This document shows, piece by piece, positions 1 to 8,710 of a stretch of DNA of 64,000 nt. Within the stretch, counting starts at the first letter, position 1. Each line of letters begins with the position of its first letter. Position numbers and translations under genes: made by a program. Origin of the DNA: an uncultured bacterium (GTDB lineage Bacteria > Oederibacteriota > PGYV01 > Palsa-1178); assembly GCA_937889595.1 (NCBI GenBank), contig CALAOR010000023.1, forward strand, positions 1 to 64,000. The letters are read 5' to 3'. The notes beneath the pieces are model-generated. The model saw only the letters and a list, made by a program, of their open reading frames with translations. It ran no database searches and was not told the DNA's origin.

Positions 1-2
1 GC

Positions 3-36
3 GTGACTGGAGTTCAGACGTGTGCTCTTCCGATCT
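3..36. other. Illumina TruSeq adapter left in the assembly
   Basis: These 34 bases match, as I recall it, the Illumina multiplexing read-2 adapter/primer exactly, ending in GCTCTTCCGATCT. They are library DNA, not genome. The genomic sequence starts at 37, so the window begins at a contig end. The adapter also supplies two of the three bases of the stop codon of the first minus-strand reading frame. Confidence 0.97.
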
Positions 37-784
37 ATTCCTTCCATAGCCTGTTGATCATGACTATCCCGTACTGCTCCTGCAGAACATACAGCGGCCT
101 GAAGCTGTCATAGTGGTGCCTGGTGGAGCTCCAGTGGAACATGGACGTTCCAATCCAGCGCGGCATGTCCCAGTTAAAACATGATTCCGTATATAACTGC
201 GAACGCATATAGTTTGCGTGGGTCTCCCAGAAAAAACCGGCCGGGTCGTAATTTACAAATCCGCCGCCCGTGTTCGGGTTGTTTTTGTCTATGGAAATCA
301 TCTGCTGGAGCGAATGCGTAAACTCATGCGCTGTCGCGTATCCGTCGGCCATTGCCGCCGGGTTCACCCACATGGCTCCGATCGTGTTGTCGTACGCGCC
401 GCCGAACGCCCATCCCGTAGGACCGTTGGGGCTGGAAAAAGTGTTGTTCATCATGATGATGCACTTGTACTGCCCGAGTTTTTTCGACGCGTCATCGGCG
501 CAAAACTGTATATCCGTGATGTATTTTGCATATATGGTTTCCAGGGTATTGCAGACTAAAGCCGGGTCAAACCTCAAAGTCGTGTCCGCGCATATTGTCG
601 GATCCGCTCCCGCGAGCGTTCCCCAGAAACAAATAAAATTATCGGTCTGATAAGACCTTGTCATGTCCCAGTCAAGACCGAGGGAGGCAAATTCTGTCGG
701 TATAAAAACTGTTTTAGCGGCGAACACGCCTGAAGTAAAAATGACGAATAACAATACGGCGAAAATACCCGTTTTTTTCATCAT
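35..784 (-). CDS. Exported HExxH zinc-metallopeptidase-like protein, truncated at the contig end
   Basis: A signal peptide (MMKKTGIFAVLLFVIF, cleavage near FA-A at residues 22-23) indicates export. The middle carries HEFTHSLQ, a canonical HExxH zinc motif, followed about 30 residues later by FFWETHANY, which could supply the third ligand (Glu), as in gluzincins. The arrangement resembles the DUF6055 type of secreted protein; substrate unknown. An AAAGGAGA ribosome site sits 7 bases before the ATG. The apparent TAG stop at 35-37 uses two adapter bases, so the true C-terminus is missing and the real length exceeds 249 residues. Next to polysaccharide lyase and glucanase genes, a role in extracellular degradation is plausible but not shown. 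Confidence 0.7.
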   Translation of the reverse strand: MMKKTGIFAVLLFVIFTSGVFAAKTVFIPTEFASLGLDWDMTRSYQTDNFICFWGTLAGADPTICADTTLRFDPALVCNTLETIYAKYITDIQFCADDASKKLGQYKCIIMMNNTFSSPNGPTGWAFGGAYDNTIGAMWVNPAAMADGYATAHEFTHSLQQMISIDKNNPNTGGGFVNYDPAGFFWETHANYMRSQLYTESCFNWDMPRWIGTSMFHWSSTRHHYDSFRPLYVLQEQYGIVMINRLWKE

Positions 785-875
785 CTGACATCTCCTTTAT
801 TTTGCAGGTAAACGTGTACCCAAATTTGCGTCCATTATAATTTTCGGTTTTTATATAATGGATTTTATGCTGTCT

Positions 876-3764
876 TTACTTCAATATGGTCATCACCTGC
901 GGCTTTGATACTGCCTTGTCCCCGGTTTTTGACCTGCCTGTAATTACAACATAGTATGTGCCTGAGGCGAGCCTGTTTAGTTCCGCAGCCGGTATAACCA
1001 GCACGGTTTCCTTATTCTCAACGGCATTAAAGTCATGCTCCAATATTTTCCTGAAAGAAACCGAATATATCCTGACTTTTATGTCTCCCGCGGGCTGTGT
1101 AATATCTATTTTTATGTTCAAATCCCCGGCCAGATAAATATAAGGGTTCGGGTATACAAGCACGCCGGTAATCTCAAATTTGTCTCCCAAGAATATAGTG
1201 GCTGTGGCGGTCGGTGTCGGGCTTGGCAATGCTGTATTTGTTATTGTGATTGTCTGGCTTGGAACCCTTGTGTTTGTATTTGTCAATGTGGGGCTTGGTG
1301 TTATTGTGCGTGTAAAACTTGGTGTTGTTGTGTTTGCCGGCGTGCGCGTTGAACTTGGCGTTGTCGTGTTTGTTGCCGTAAACGTCGGGCTTATAACAGC
1401 TGTGTTTGTTATGGTCGGGGATTGTCTTTCGGTTTGCGTCACGGTTGATGTGAATGTCCCCGCGGCCGTGACAACAACAGTCGCGGTAATTGATCCTGTA
1501 GGCGAGCCTGTCGCTGCCGGTGTTGCAGTCAATGACGCAGTGAATGAAGGAGAACCTGTCCTGGTTTGTGTCGCTGTATTTGTGACGGTATTTACCGGCG
1601 TATTTGTCCCCGTCAATACGGATGACACAGTCGCGCTTGCGCCCGCCGTCACCGTGGACAAAGGCGTCCGGGTTAAAGTAAATGTCAGCGTTGTCGTCCT
1701 GGTTTGTGTCGCTGAATTTGTAAATGTATTTACCGCCGTATTTGTCCTTGTAAAAGAAGCCGTTGTTGTCCGCGTAGCCGTAAAAGTTTGTGTGAATGTC
1801 CTTGTAAAAGTGGAACTCGGGCTGTTCCCCGCAAGCGGTGTAAAAGTAACCGTAGGCGCGATCACCCCGGGGTAGATTATTGATTCCACAGGCTGCGCAG
1901 ACGGCCCGTCGCCGAGATAAAAGTCAACGTGCGGCGGCTGGTTATACGCCACGTTCTGCCACGCGATTGAATCCCTGTACTCAAAATCATGCATCAAAGT
2001 ATAAAAACGGTAATTGGTCGGGATCGTGGTTGTAAAGATCATTAATTGTGTACTGCCCGTATTCCTGTAAAGTACTTCCTCGCGCCAGTCCCCTAAAATA
2101 TCTGCTGTCAGGCACGGATTTGCCTTTGTGCCGTTATTAGATGCCGCGCCGTTATTTTCGAATGAAACAAGCCTCGTTGTCCCGCTCCCGTTCCATTTGT
2201 CCAGATGTGTCCCGTCCAGTAATTCGTCCTGCAAATCGCCGTCCCAGTATATCCTGAAATTGTCGGACGCAGGCTGTACCGTTGAAATTTTTGTTCCGTT
2301 TTGATTGTAAAGACCGTTGGTTTGCCCGGACCACATTTCATATCCCCTGTAATTTGCGTCAATATCCCCGGCCATACCCCTGCCTGTATCAGCAGTGTTG
2401 GGGACTCCCCAGAGTATCTGCCCTGTAGCTGCATCATGCAGTTCCCCGCCGCCGTTCGTTTGCGGATAGGTTTCGTGTATGGCCCAGACCTGCAGCCCGG
2501 GCCTGTCAGGCACCAGCTTTCCCAGGTGTATTGCGTCGCCATGTCCGAGCATGGTGTCATACATGGCCTTTCCGTTGGAGTCTATGGCAATCGGCCCGTA
2601 AATTATCTCGTCTTTTCCGTCCCCGTTCACATCACCCACGCTTAAATTATGATTCCCCAATCCGTTCACATGCGCCGCATAGGGGCTGCCCGCCGTGTCC
2701 GAATCAAAGAACCAGCGTTGTGTCAGCGATGTTCCGTTCCAGTCCCATGCCGCAAGCGTTGTCCTCGTATAATATCCCCTGCACATTACTACGCTCGGAT
2801 GCACGCCGTCCAGATATGCTATGCACGCTAGGAACCTGTCCACCCTGTTCCCGTAATTGTCGCCCCATGCCGAGACAGTCCCGCGCGGCGGGTTATAATT
2901 CACAGTAGCCATTTCACGCCCTGTCTGTCCGTTGAAAACCGTCAGATATTCCGGCCCTGTCAGGATGTAGCCGGCTGTGCTCCTGTAATCCGCGCTGTCG
3001 TCGTCGGTCGCGGCAGGGCCTTTGCTCAAATAACTTCCGGATGAATCCATGGTTCCGGGCGCTGTCTTGCAGACCACCTCGGCCTTGCCGTCGCTGTCAA
3101 GGTCGGCAACCATAAACTGTGTATAATGCGCACCGGCCCTGATGTTCCTGCCGAGGTCTATGCGCCACAGCCTTGTTCCGCTGAGCTTGTAAGCGTCCAA
3201 AAACACGTCGCCTGTATAACCCGATTGTGAATTGTCCTTTTGATTTGAAGGATCCCATTTCATTATTATTTCATACTCACCGTCGCCGTCCACATCCCCC
3301 ACACTGCAGTCTCCCGCAGAGTATGTGCAGGTTGTCCCGTCGGGCATTGTCTCCGTAAGCGGCGGACTTAATGGTATTGTCAGGTACGGCTGTGCCAAAA
3401 CTGTCGCTGTTTCCGAATCAGCCTGCTCCACACCGCCTATGACAGATCTTACTGTATAAGTCCCTGTTGCTGTTGTACTGTCCGTATAATTTGTGGATGT
3501 TGTAATCGGAGCTGCGTTGACTTTTACCCCGCTGCGGTAAACATTAAAGGATATTCCGGCCGGATCAGTACCGAACATTCTCCAGCCCACATAAACGGAA
3601 CTTGCATTGACCCGCACTGCAACAACGCCGCGGTCCAACCTTTCCATATACCGCGCCGCAAATGATGCTGATGCCAGTGAAATCACCAGAAACAAGGCTA
3701 TTAAAACCGCCTTAATTTCACGTGAACTCTTTTCATTAAGCCTGTAACAGTTCCTGTAATTCAT
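876..3764 (-). CDS. Secreted rhamnogalacturonan lyase (PL11) with Thr-rich linker and C-terminal sorting-like domain
   Basis: 962 residues. A long N-region and hydrophobic stretch (about 17-37) form a signal peptide. Residues about 38-630 match the PL11 rhamnogalacturonan endolyase fold (YesW/YesX type): an N-terminal fibronectin-like segment (VDRGVVAV-like start, here ERLDRGVVAVRV), then propeller blades with calcium-binding DxDxDG loops such as GDVDGDGEYEI, ADLDSDGKAEV and GDVNGDGKDEI. PL11 enzymes cleave the Rha-GalUA backbone of pectin rhamnogalacturonan I by beta-elimination. Residues about 632-858 are a Thr/Pro/Ser/Asn linker and 860-962 a beta-sandwich with VYPNPYIY, like the end domain of the downstream GH8 protein; it probably serves export or surface anchoring. 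A G-rich Shine-Dalgarno (GGGGGGG) precedes the ATG. Confidence 0.9.
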   Translation of the reverse strand: MNYRNCYRLNEKSSREIKAVLIALFLVISLASASFAARYMERLDRGVVAVRVNASSVYVGWRMFGTDPAGISFNVYRSGVKVNAAPITTSTNYTDSTTATGTYTVRSVIGGVEQADSETATVLAQPYLTIPLSPPLTETMPDGTTCTYSAGDCSVGDVDGDGEYEIIMKWDPSNQKDNSQSGYTGDVFLDAYKLSGTRLWRIDLGRNIRAGAHYTQFMVADLDSDGKAEVVCKTAPGTMDSSGSYLSKGPAATDDDSADYRSTAGYILTGPEYLTVFNGQTGREMATVNYNPPRGTVSAWGDNYGNRVDRFLACIAYLDGVHPSVVMCRGYYTRTTLAAWDWNGTSLTQRWFFDSDTAGSPYAAHVNGLGNHNLSVGDVNGDGKDEIIYGPIAIDSNGKAMYDTMLGHGDAIHLGKLVPDRPGLQVWAIHETYPQTNGGGELHDAATGQILWGVPNTADTGRGMAGDIDANYRGYEMWSGQTNGLYNQNGTKISTVQPASDNFRIYWDGDLQDELLDGTHLDKWNGSGTTRLVSFENNGAASNNGTKANPCLTADILGDWREEVLYRNTGSTQLMIFTTTIPTNYRFYTLMHDFEYRDSIAWQNVAYNQPPHVDFYLGDGPSAQPVESIIYPGVIAPTVTFTPLAGNSPSSTFTRTFTQTFTATRTTTASFTRTNTAVNTFTNSATQTRTTTLTFTLTRTPLSTVTAGASATVSSVLTGTNTPVNTVTNTATQTRTGSPSFTASLTATPAATGSPTGSITATVVVTAAGTFTSTVTQTERQSPTITNTAVISPTFTATNTTTPSSTRTPANTTTPSFTRTITPSPTLTNTNTRVPSQTITITNTALPSPTPTATATIFLGDKFEITGVLVYPNPYIYLAGDLNIKIDITQPAGDIKVRIYSVSFRKILEHDFNAVENKETVLVIPAAELNRLASGTYYVVITGRSKTGDKAVSKPQVMTILK
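1190..1862 (-). repeat. Low-complexity DNA coding the Thr/Pro/Ser linker of the PL11 lyase
   Basis: Imperfect short units encode runs of T-x-T and TxTPS motifs. The opposite strand reads as long Val-rich frames, which are artefacts. Similar DNA recurs in the other exoprotein genes of the window and is a likely site of recombination, assembly error and length variation. Confidence 0.8.
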
Positions 3765-3930
3765 TTTTGCCCCCCCAAATAATATTGATTATATTCTCAA
3801 AGTCGGCGTCCTGGTCAATCGATAAACTCTATCATTTATGCGGATAACCGGCAATAGAAATAAGTGCCTTGTTTCACGTGGCAATGAACCGTTTAACCAA
3901 AATCTGTTACCAAATTTTTTTGTTTTTATA

Positions 3931-6900
3931 TTACCTGATTATGATCATGGACTCTATTTTCGAGGATGCGGTTTCGTTTTCCAAAGTTTTGCCTGTTATT
4001 ATGTAATAGTAGATCCCGTTTGACAGCTGCTTAAAATTATCCGCCGCAACCGCAAACTGTGTGTCGCCGCTGAAGTTTCCCTGGAATGCCTTTTCAAACA
4101 CGCGCCTGTATCCTGCGGTGTATACTTTTATTGTTATCGTGCCGCAGGCTTTGCTCAGCTTTATCTTTATCTTCAGTTCCGCCGCCGAATCGGGATTATA
4201 CGGACATGGATAAACCACAGGGCCGGTGATTTCAAGGCGCCATGGTTCTTTTGTGGCCGTGGGCGTGACAGTCGGTGTAAAAATTACCGCTGTCAATGTA
4301 AGGGTGGCTGTGGGCATTTCCGTGTTTGTCAATGCCGGGGTTTCTGTGATGGTTGCTGTTCCTGTGTTTGTTGCGGTTGCCGTAAAAGTATTGGTTGCCG
4401 TATTGATCCGAGTATTTGTGGCAGTAAGCGTCACGCTTATGGTCGCGGTTTGCACAGACGTAAGTGTCGGCGTAAGTGTAAATGTCGGGGTCACAGTCAG
4501 CGTGGGCAGAGTCCCGGTGGGAGATATTGTCCTTGTCGGCGATAACGTATATGTCGGTGTAACGCTCGCCGTGGATGTAACTGTCAGTGTCGCTGTCGGC
4601 GTATTTGTTGCCGTATTAGACGCAGTATCTGTGTTTGTCAACGTCGCACTCGGGGTTACTGTATGCGAAGGCGGCGTACCCGTAGGCGATATGCTCCATG
4701 TCGGCGACACCGAGAATGTCATTGTTGCCGTATATGTGGGAGTAGCCGTATAAGTCTGCGTACCTGTCCCCGTTACGGTGGCAGTCGCGGTCCTCGTCGA
4801 TGTGCCTGTGTTTGTCGGCGTGGCAGTCCTCGTCGGTGTCGCCGTAAATGATGGCGACCTTGTAGACGTCGGCAAAGGCATACCTGCAAACCTGATGTCG
4901 TCTATGTAGATTGGCGATGCTGTATTTGCACTGAACTGGAACGCCACATCGTTTATGCCCTGCAGGTCCATTATTTTATTTCCTGTCTGGCTCCCGGAAA
5001 ATGGGTCAACCGACAGACTTGATAAAAGTATGGTCACCTCTGTCCAGACGTTCGCGGTTACAATCGTAATCGGCGCGGCCCTGTTTGACCAGTATTCGCC
5101 GTCCGCGCCGTTCAAGGCGGATTCCTGAACCTTGATGAACAGCTGTGTATTCGCGCTTGAAACCTTTATCCAGAAATCCAGGGCAGTGGCCCCGGCAAAA
5201 CTCTTCCAGTAATCTGAATTTCCATGGTCGGGATGATAAGGCGACCCGATCGAAAATACCCCTCCCCAGTTTGTCGGCGGGGAGGAAAATGTTATCACGC
5301 AGTCCCTTGCGCCCGCGTACGGAAGCGTGTTCGTATTCACAACCGCCATAGTGTCTGTCCCGTCATTTGTCACAACAGGATTCAGCAGTACCCCCGTTTC
5401 AAAATCGTCGAATATGTCGGGAGGCATTGTGGATGTCATGGTCGGCGTATTTGTCGGCGATATGAACTGTGTATTTGTCGGTGTGCCTGTAAATGTCCGT
5501 GTATAAGTCATGGTCGAAGTAAAAGTATAAGTCGGGGTCGCGGTACGTGTGGGCGTGAAGGTAAAAGTAAATGTGCGCGTAATAGTGCCTGAAAACGTGG
5601 GCGATGCCGACAGTGTCGGGCTAAAAGTCGGCGAATAGTACGGTGTCTTTGTCCCGGTTGATGTGCGCGATGGGGTAAAAGTCGCGGAATAATACGGCGT
5701 AAAAGTCAAGGTAGCCGTCCTTGTAGGTGTAAATGTCGGCGAACCTGAAGGCGTCACTGTGCATGTCGAAGTCCCTGTGGGCGTACGCGTTGAAGTCGGC
5801 GCCGGTATGGTGAACATTATGTCGTCTATGTATATTGTTTTAACACCGGGGCTGTCCCACTGGAAAGTAACACTTTTTATGATATTCAGGTCCAGCACAT
5901 TATCCCCGTCGCCTGTGGGTGAATACCCGTCCAGCGTCATGGATGACAGCGCTATTGACAGCATCTGCCAGCCTCCGGCCGCCGCTGTCCACACCGCCCC
6001 CCTGTTCGACCATTGCTGTCCGTTCGTCTCGGCTATTTTTACGAATACAGTTGTTCCTGCGGGCGCGTTCATCCAGAATGAAAATACGGTTGTGCCGGTA
6101 AAATTCCTGTATCCCAAACCGCCGTCATACGGCGAATCAATTGTCGCAACCGCCCAGCCGCCGGTCCCGCCTGTTGTGGCAGCCATGGACCGTGTTCCCG
6201 CGTGTTTGTCCGCTGCGGAATTCGCTGTGATGAGGGTGGCGCCTCCGCCTGTATCCGTTGTGACCGGGTTCTTCAACACGCCGGTTTCAAAGTCATCAAA
6301 TATTCCCAAAGGAATGTTCGGCGTTATTGTCAGTGTAGGCGTTATTGAGTATGTTTGGGTGATGGTAGCGCTGATGAACAGCGTGGCAGTCATGGTAATT
6401 GTGTCCGTGGGTGTTATGGTCGGCGAATAATAAACCGTATTTGTGCCTGTCATCGTGTATGTGGGCGAGTTTGTCAGCGACCCTATGGGCGTTCTGGTGC
6501 GGGTAATTGACGGTGTTGCCGTGTATGCCGGGAAGTTGCCTGTAAATTTTATGTTATCCAGGTATATTGTCGCGGATGGAGCGTTGTCTGTCTGGATGGC
6601 GAATGTTTTAATATCTCCGAGGTTCAGCACATTATTCCCGTTCACAGGCGTGTACTGGTCCCTCGTAAGGCTTGAAAGAATTATAGTCTCATGCACCCAT
6701 GTGTTTGCCGCAACCGCTATCTGGCTGCCCCTGTTTGAAAAGTCCTCGCCGTCGGCGCCGTTTATTACGCCCTCTGTAAGCTGTATAAAAAAAGTCGTGG
6801 CTGTTGTCGTGTATATGTCAAATTCCAGGGCAGTAGCCCCTGTATAATCGCCGCCCGCAGCGGGATGGTAAGGCGAATCAATTGAGAATGCCCCCCACCC

Positions 6901-8469
6901 GTTGTTCGTGCTTGTTATCTGGGCCGAACGCAGTCCCAAATCAGGCTTGGCTGCCGTATTTGCAACAGATGTAAAACCCGACTGGCCCGTTGGCATTATA
7001 AGATTGTCCAGGTTCCCTGTTTCAAAATCGTCGAACATCCCCCGTACAGGAGTCGGCGTGAAAGAAGGTGTGGGCGTAAGCACGTTCCATGTGTTAGTCG
7101 GCGTAGGCGAAGGGTAATTTCCTATGGGGTTTGGCATGTTGCCGGTCAGTATAAGAAGGTACTGCATTTTTAAAATATCACAAAAGTAATCCGTGCCCCA
7201 GTCGACGCCTGTGTTGGTAAGCTCCCCGGAACCTGTGCCCGCGTCCATGGTGACGAGGGTATAATAGCATTCGTTCAGCCAGTTCTGGTCGCCCTCTGCC
7301 ATGGCAGCGATGGCCACAGCGCCCTCGGGCCCGGGAAGGTTTTTGACATCCTCGGTGCCAAGGTCGGGCGTCCTGTCGCCCCTGTTGTATGTTGTCTCTG
7401 TCCCGTCAAGTTTATAATGCGATTTTATCTGGCTTGCGTCGCCGTTGTATTTTGTCTGGAAAAAAGTCGAGAGCCTCACATTATTATCATAGGCAAGCTG
7501 GCCGTTCAGGGTCCCGTAAAGAAGATAATCATAACTTTGCCTCCATGCGTGGCGTATGGCGTCCCACCACCACGAGTTGTAATCCATGGACCACGACGAG
7601 CCGGGATCACTCGCCCCGCCTGCGTATGAGCACCAGTTCGGCTGCAATCCGGTCTTCATGCCGAGAGCTGCATTGGTTGTCTCTGGAGAATTGTAATAAT
7701 AATTTACAAAAGTCTGGTACGATCTCTTTGCGATATCATACCACCTGGCGGTTCCCGTATAATCGCCGAACATCCTGTATTCATAGGGCGCGAAATACGA
7801 AGGGTTTGCGAAGCCGCCCCAGCCGTCGCCGGGTTTTACGTCGTTTGCCGCTTCAAACTCGCTGTTATTGGCTATTAACCTGCCTATGATGGTACCGGCC
7901 TCGTTATGGTAATTGATGGTTCCGGCCGAACCCCACTGTTTGTCCGCGGCCAAAAGCGCGAATGCCGTATCCTCATCAGCGTCTGTTGCCGACCCGCCGC
8001 TGCTGCAGTAAGGTATCTGCCAGTTCATTAGTCCTGCGCCGTCAAGATGGTCCTTGTAATATGTGTACATGCCGTCAAAATATTGCTTTGTGTTATTTGT
8101 GGATGAGGACATGAAAACCATTATGACCATGCCGTAACCTATGCCTTCGCTGACCGTATCATTCTCCTGAGGCGATGTCGCAAACCCATAACAACCGTTC
8201 GCTATGCCGTTCCCTGTCTCTGTCCGCTGCAGCCTCCACTCGGCGCCGGTGCAGTTGTTCTGCGTAACGTACTTTGCCCTCCACTTGTTGAACCAGTCAA
8301 GGCATTGCTGGTTCATCTGTGCCTGGGTGAAATTATTGGGTTTTATCCCGTATGGATATGAAACTGACTGTGGAAAAGGCAGGTTGCATGTGTCGGCATA
8401 TAATAATATAGAAAGGAGGCAAAGATTTATTGCCAATAGAAAAGAGAATAATTTAATATGCCTTTTCAT
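3931..8469 (-). CDS. Giant secreted GH8 endoglucanase with three repeated binding-like domains
   Basis: 1512 residues with an N-terminal signal peptide (about 1-25). Residues about 30-455 are a glycoside hydrolase family 8 catalytic domain: TVSEGIGYGMV holds the expected acid Glu and ATDADEDTAFAL the conserved Asp pair. GH8 enzymes hydrolyse beta-1,4 (or mixed beta-1,3/1,4) glucans, chitosan or xylan by inversion; cellulase or licheninase activity is likely. Three homologous modules follow at about 478-640, 722-885 and 1018-1195, each starting F-DDFETG and ending IYxDxIxF. They are jelly-roll, galactose-binding-like domains, probably carbohydrate-binding, separated by Thr/Pro linkers. A 200-residue linker precedes a C-terminal sorting-like domain (about 1409-1512, VYPCPYNPDS). 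The ribosome site CTGGAG lies 9 bases before the ATG. Confidence 0.92.
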   Translation of the reverse strand: MKRHIKLFSFLLAINLCLLSILLYADTCNLPFPQSVSYPYGIKPNNFTQAQMNQQCLDWFNKWRAKYVTQNNCTGAEWRLQRTETGNGIANGCYGFATSPQENDTVSEGIGYGMVIMVFMSSSTNNTKQYFDGMYTYYKDHLDGAGLMNWQIPYCSSGGSATDADEDTAFALLAADKQWGSAGTINYHNEAGTIIGRLIANNSEFEAANDVKPGDGWGGFANPSYFAPYEYRMFGDYTGTARWYDIAKRSYQTFVNYYYNSPETTNAALGMKTGLQPNWCSYAGGASDPGSSWSMDYNSWWWDAIRHAWRQSYDYLLYGTLNGQLAYDNNVRLSTFFQTKYNGDASQIKSHYKLDGTETTYNRGDRTPDLGTEDVKNLPGPEGAVAIAAMAEGDQNWLNECYYTLVTMDAGTGSGELTNTGVDWGTDYFCDILKMQYLLILTGNMPNPIGNYPSPTPTNTWNVLTPTPSFTPTPVRGMFDDFETGNLDNLIMPTGQSGFTSVANTAAKPDLGLRSAQITSTNNGWGAFSIDSPYHPAAGGDYTGATALEFDIYTTTATTFFIQLTEGVINGADGEDFSNRGSQIAVAANTWVHETIILSSLTRDQYTPVNGNNVLNLGDIKTFAIQTDNAPSATIYLDNIKFTGNFPAYTATPSITRTRTPIGSLTNSPTYTMTGTNTVYYSPTITPTDTITMTATLFISATITQTYSITPTLTITPNIPLGIFDDFETGVLKNPVTTDTGGGATLITANSAADKHAGTRSMAATTGGTGGWAVATIDSPYDGGLGYRNFTGTTVFSFWMNAPAGTTVFVKIAETNGQQWSNRGAVWTAAAGGWQMLSIALSSMTLDGYSPTGDGDNVLDLNIIKSVTFQWDSPGVKTIYIDDIMFTIPAPTSTRTPTGTSTCTVTPSGSPTFTPTRTATLTFTPYYSATFTPSRTSTGTKTPYYSPTFSPTLSASPTFSGTITRTFTFTFTPTRTATPTYTFTSTMTYTRTFTGTPTNTQFISPTNTPTMTSTMPPDIFDDFETGVLLNPVVTNDGTDTMAVVNTNTLPYAGARDCVITFSSPPTNWGGVFSIGSPYHPDHGNSDYWKSFAGATALDFWIKVSSANTQLFIKVQESALNGADGEYWSNRAAPITIVTANVWTEVTILLSSLSVDPFSGSQTGNKIMDLQGINDVAFQFSANTASPIYIDDIRFAGMPLPTSTRSPSFTATPTRTATPTNTGTSTRTATATVTGTGTQTYTATPTYTATMTFSVSPTWSISPTGTPPSHTVTPSATLTNTDTASNTATNTPTATLTVTSTASVTPTYTLSPTRTISPTGTLPTLTVTPTFTLTPTLTSVQTATISVTLTATNTRINTATNTFTATATNTGTATITETPALTNTEMPTATLTLTAVIFTPTVTPTATKEPWRLEITGPVVYPCPYNPDSAAELKIKIKLSKACGTITIKVYTAGYRRVFEKAFQGNFSGDTQFAVAADNFKQLSNGIYYYIITGKTLENETASSKIESMIIIR
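4245..4862 (-). repeat. Low-complexity DNA coding the longest Thr-rich linker of the GH8 protein
   Basis: About 200 codons dominated by Thr, with Ala, Asn, Ser and Pro. Shorter versions at about 5430-5800 and 6310-6530 separate the binding-like modules. The plus strand shows spurious Val-rich reading frames here. Confidence 0.8.
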
Positions 8470-8666
8470 GAGTAAGAATCTCCAGTAATATAGTTAAAAC
8501 GGTTAACCTAAGCATTATAAATATACCATATGCCTGTAGTTTTGACAATTTGTATTTGAATTTGTTTCGGGAATTTTTGTTTTAACGCTAAACAGAGCTG
8601 CTAAAACCGGTTTGAATTTTATGGGATATATGTAATATTGTACCCCTTACGGAACCAAACGACCCT

Positions 8667-8692
8667 TGTAGTGGCCGAATACGGCCACTACA
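8667..8692. repeat. GTGGCCG-family palindrome
   Basis: A perfect 11-bp inverted repeat (TGTAGTGGCCG and its complement) around an AATA loop lies 18 bases beyond the mgtA stop. Related palindromes occur at 13191-13250 and 13270-13296. It could also work as a transcript-end hairpin, but no U-tract follows on either strand. Confidence 0.8.
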
Positions 8693-8710
8693 TTACGTTA
8701 AAACGGATCT

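Noticed and set aside
1180-1875. 231-codon plus-strand frame rich in Val
   Set aside because: It is the complement of the Thr-rich linker of the PL11 lyase (Thr codons read as Val/Gly). The same applies to 4226-4753, 5759-6430, 17791-18168, 60027-60407 and 63100-63477.
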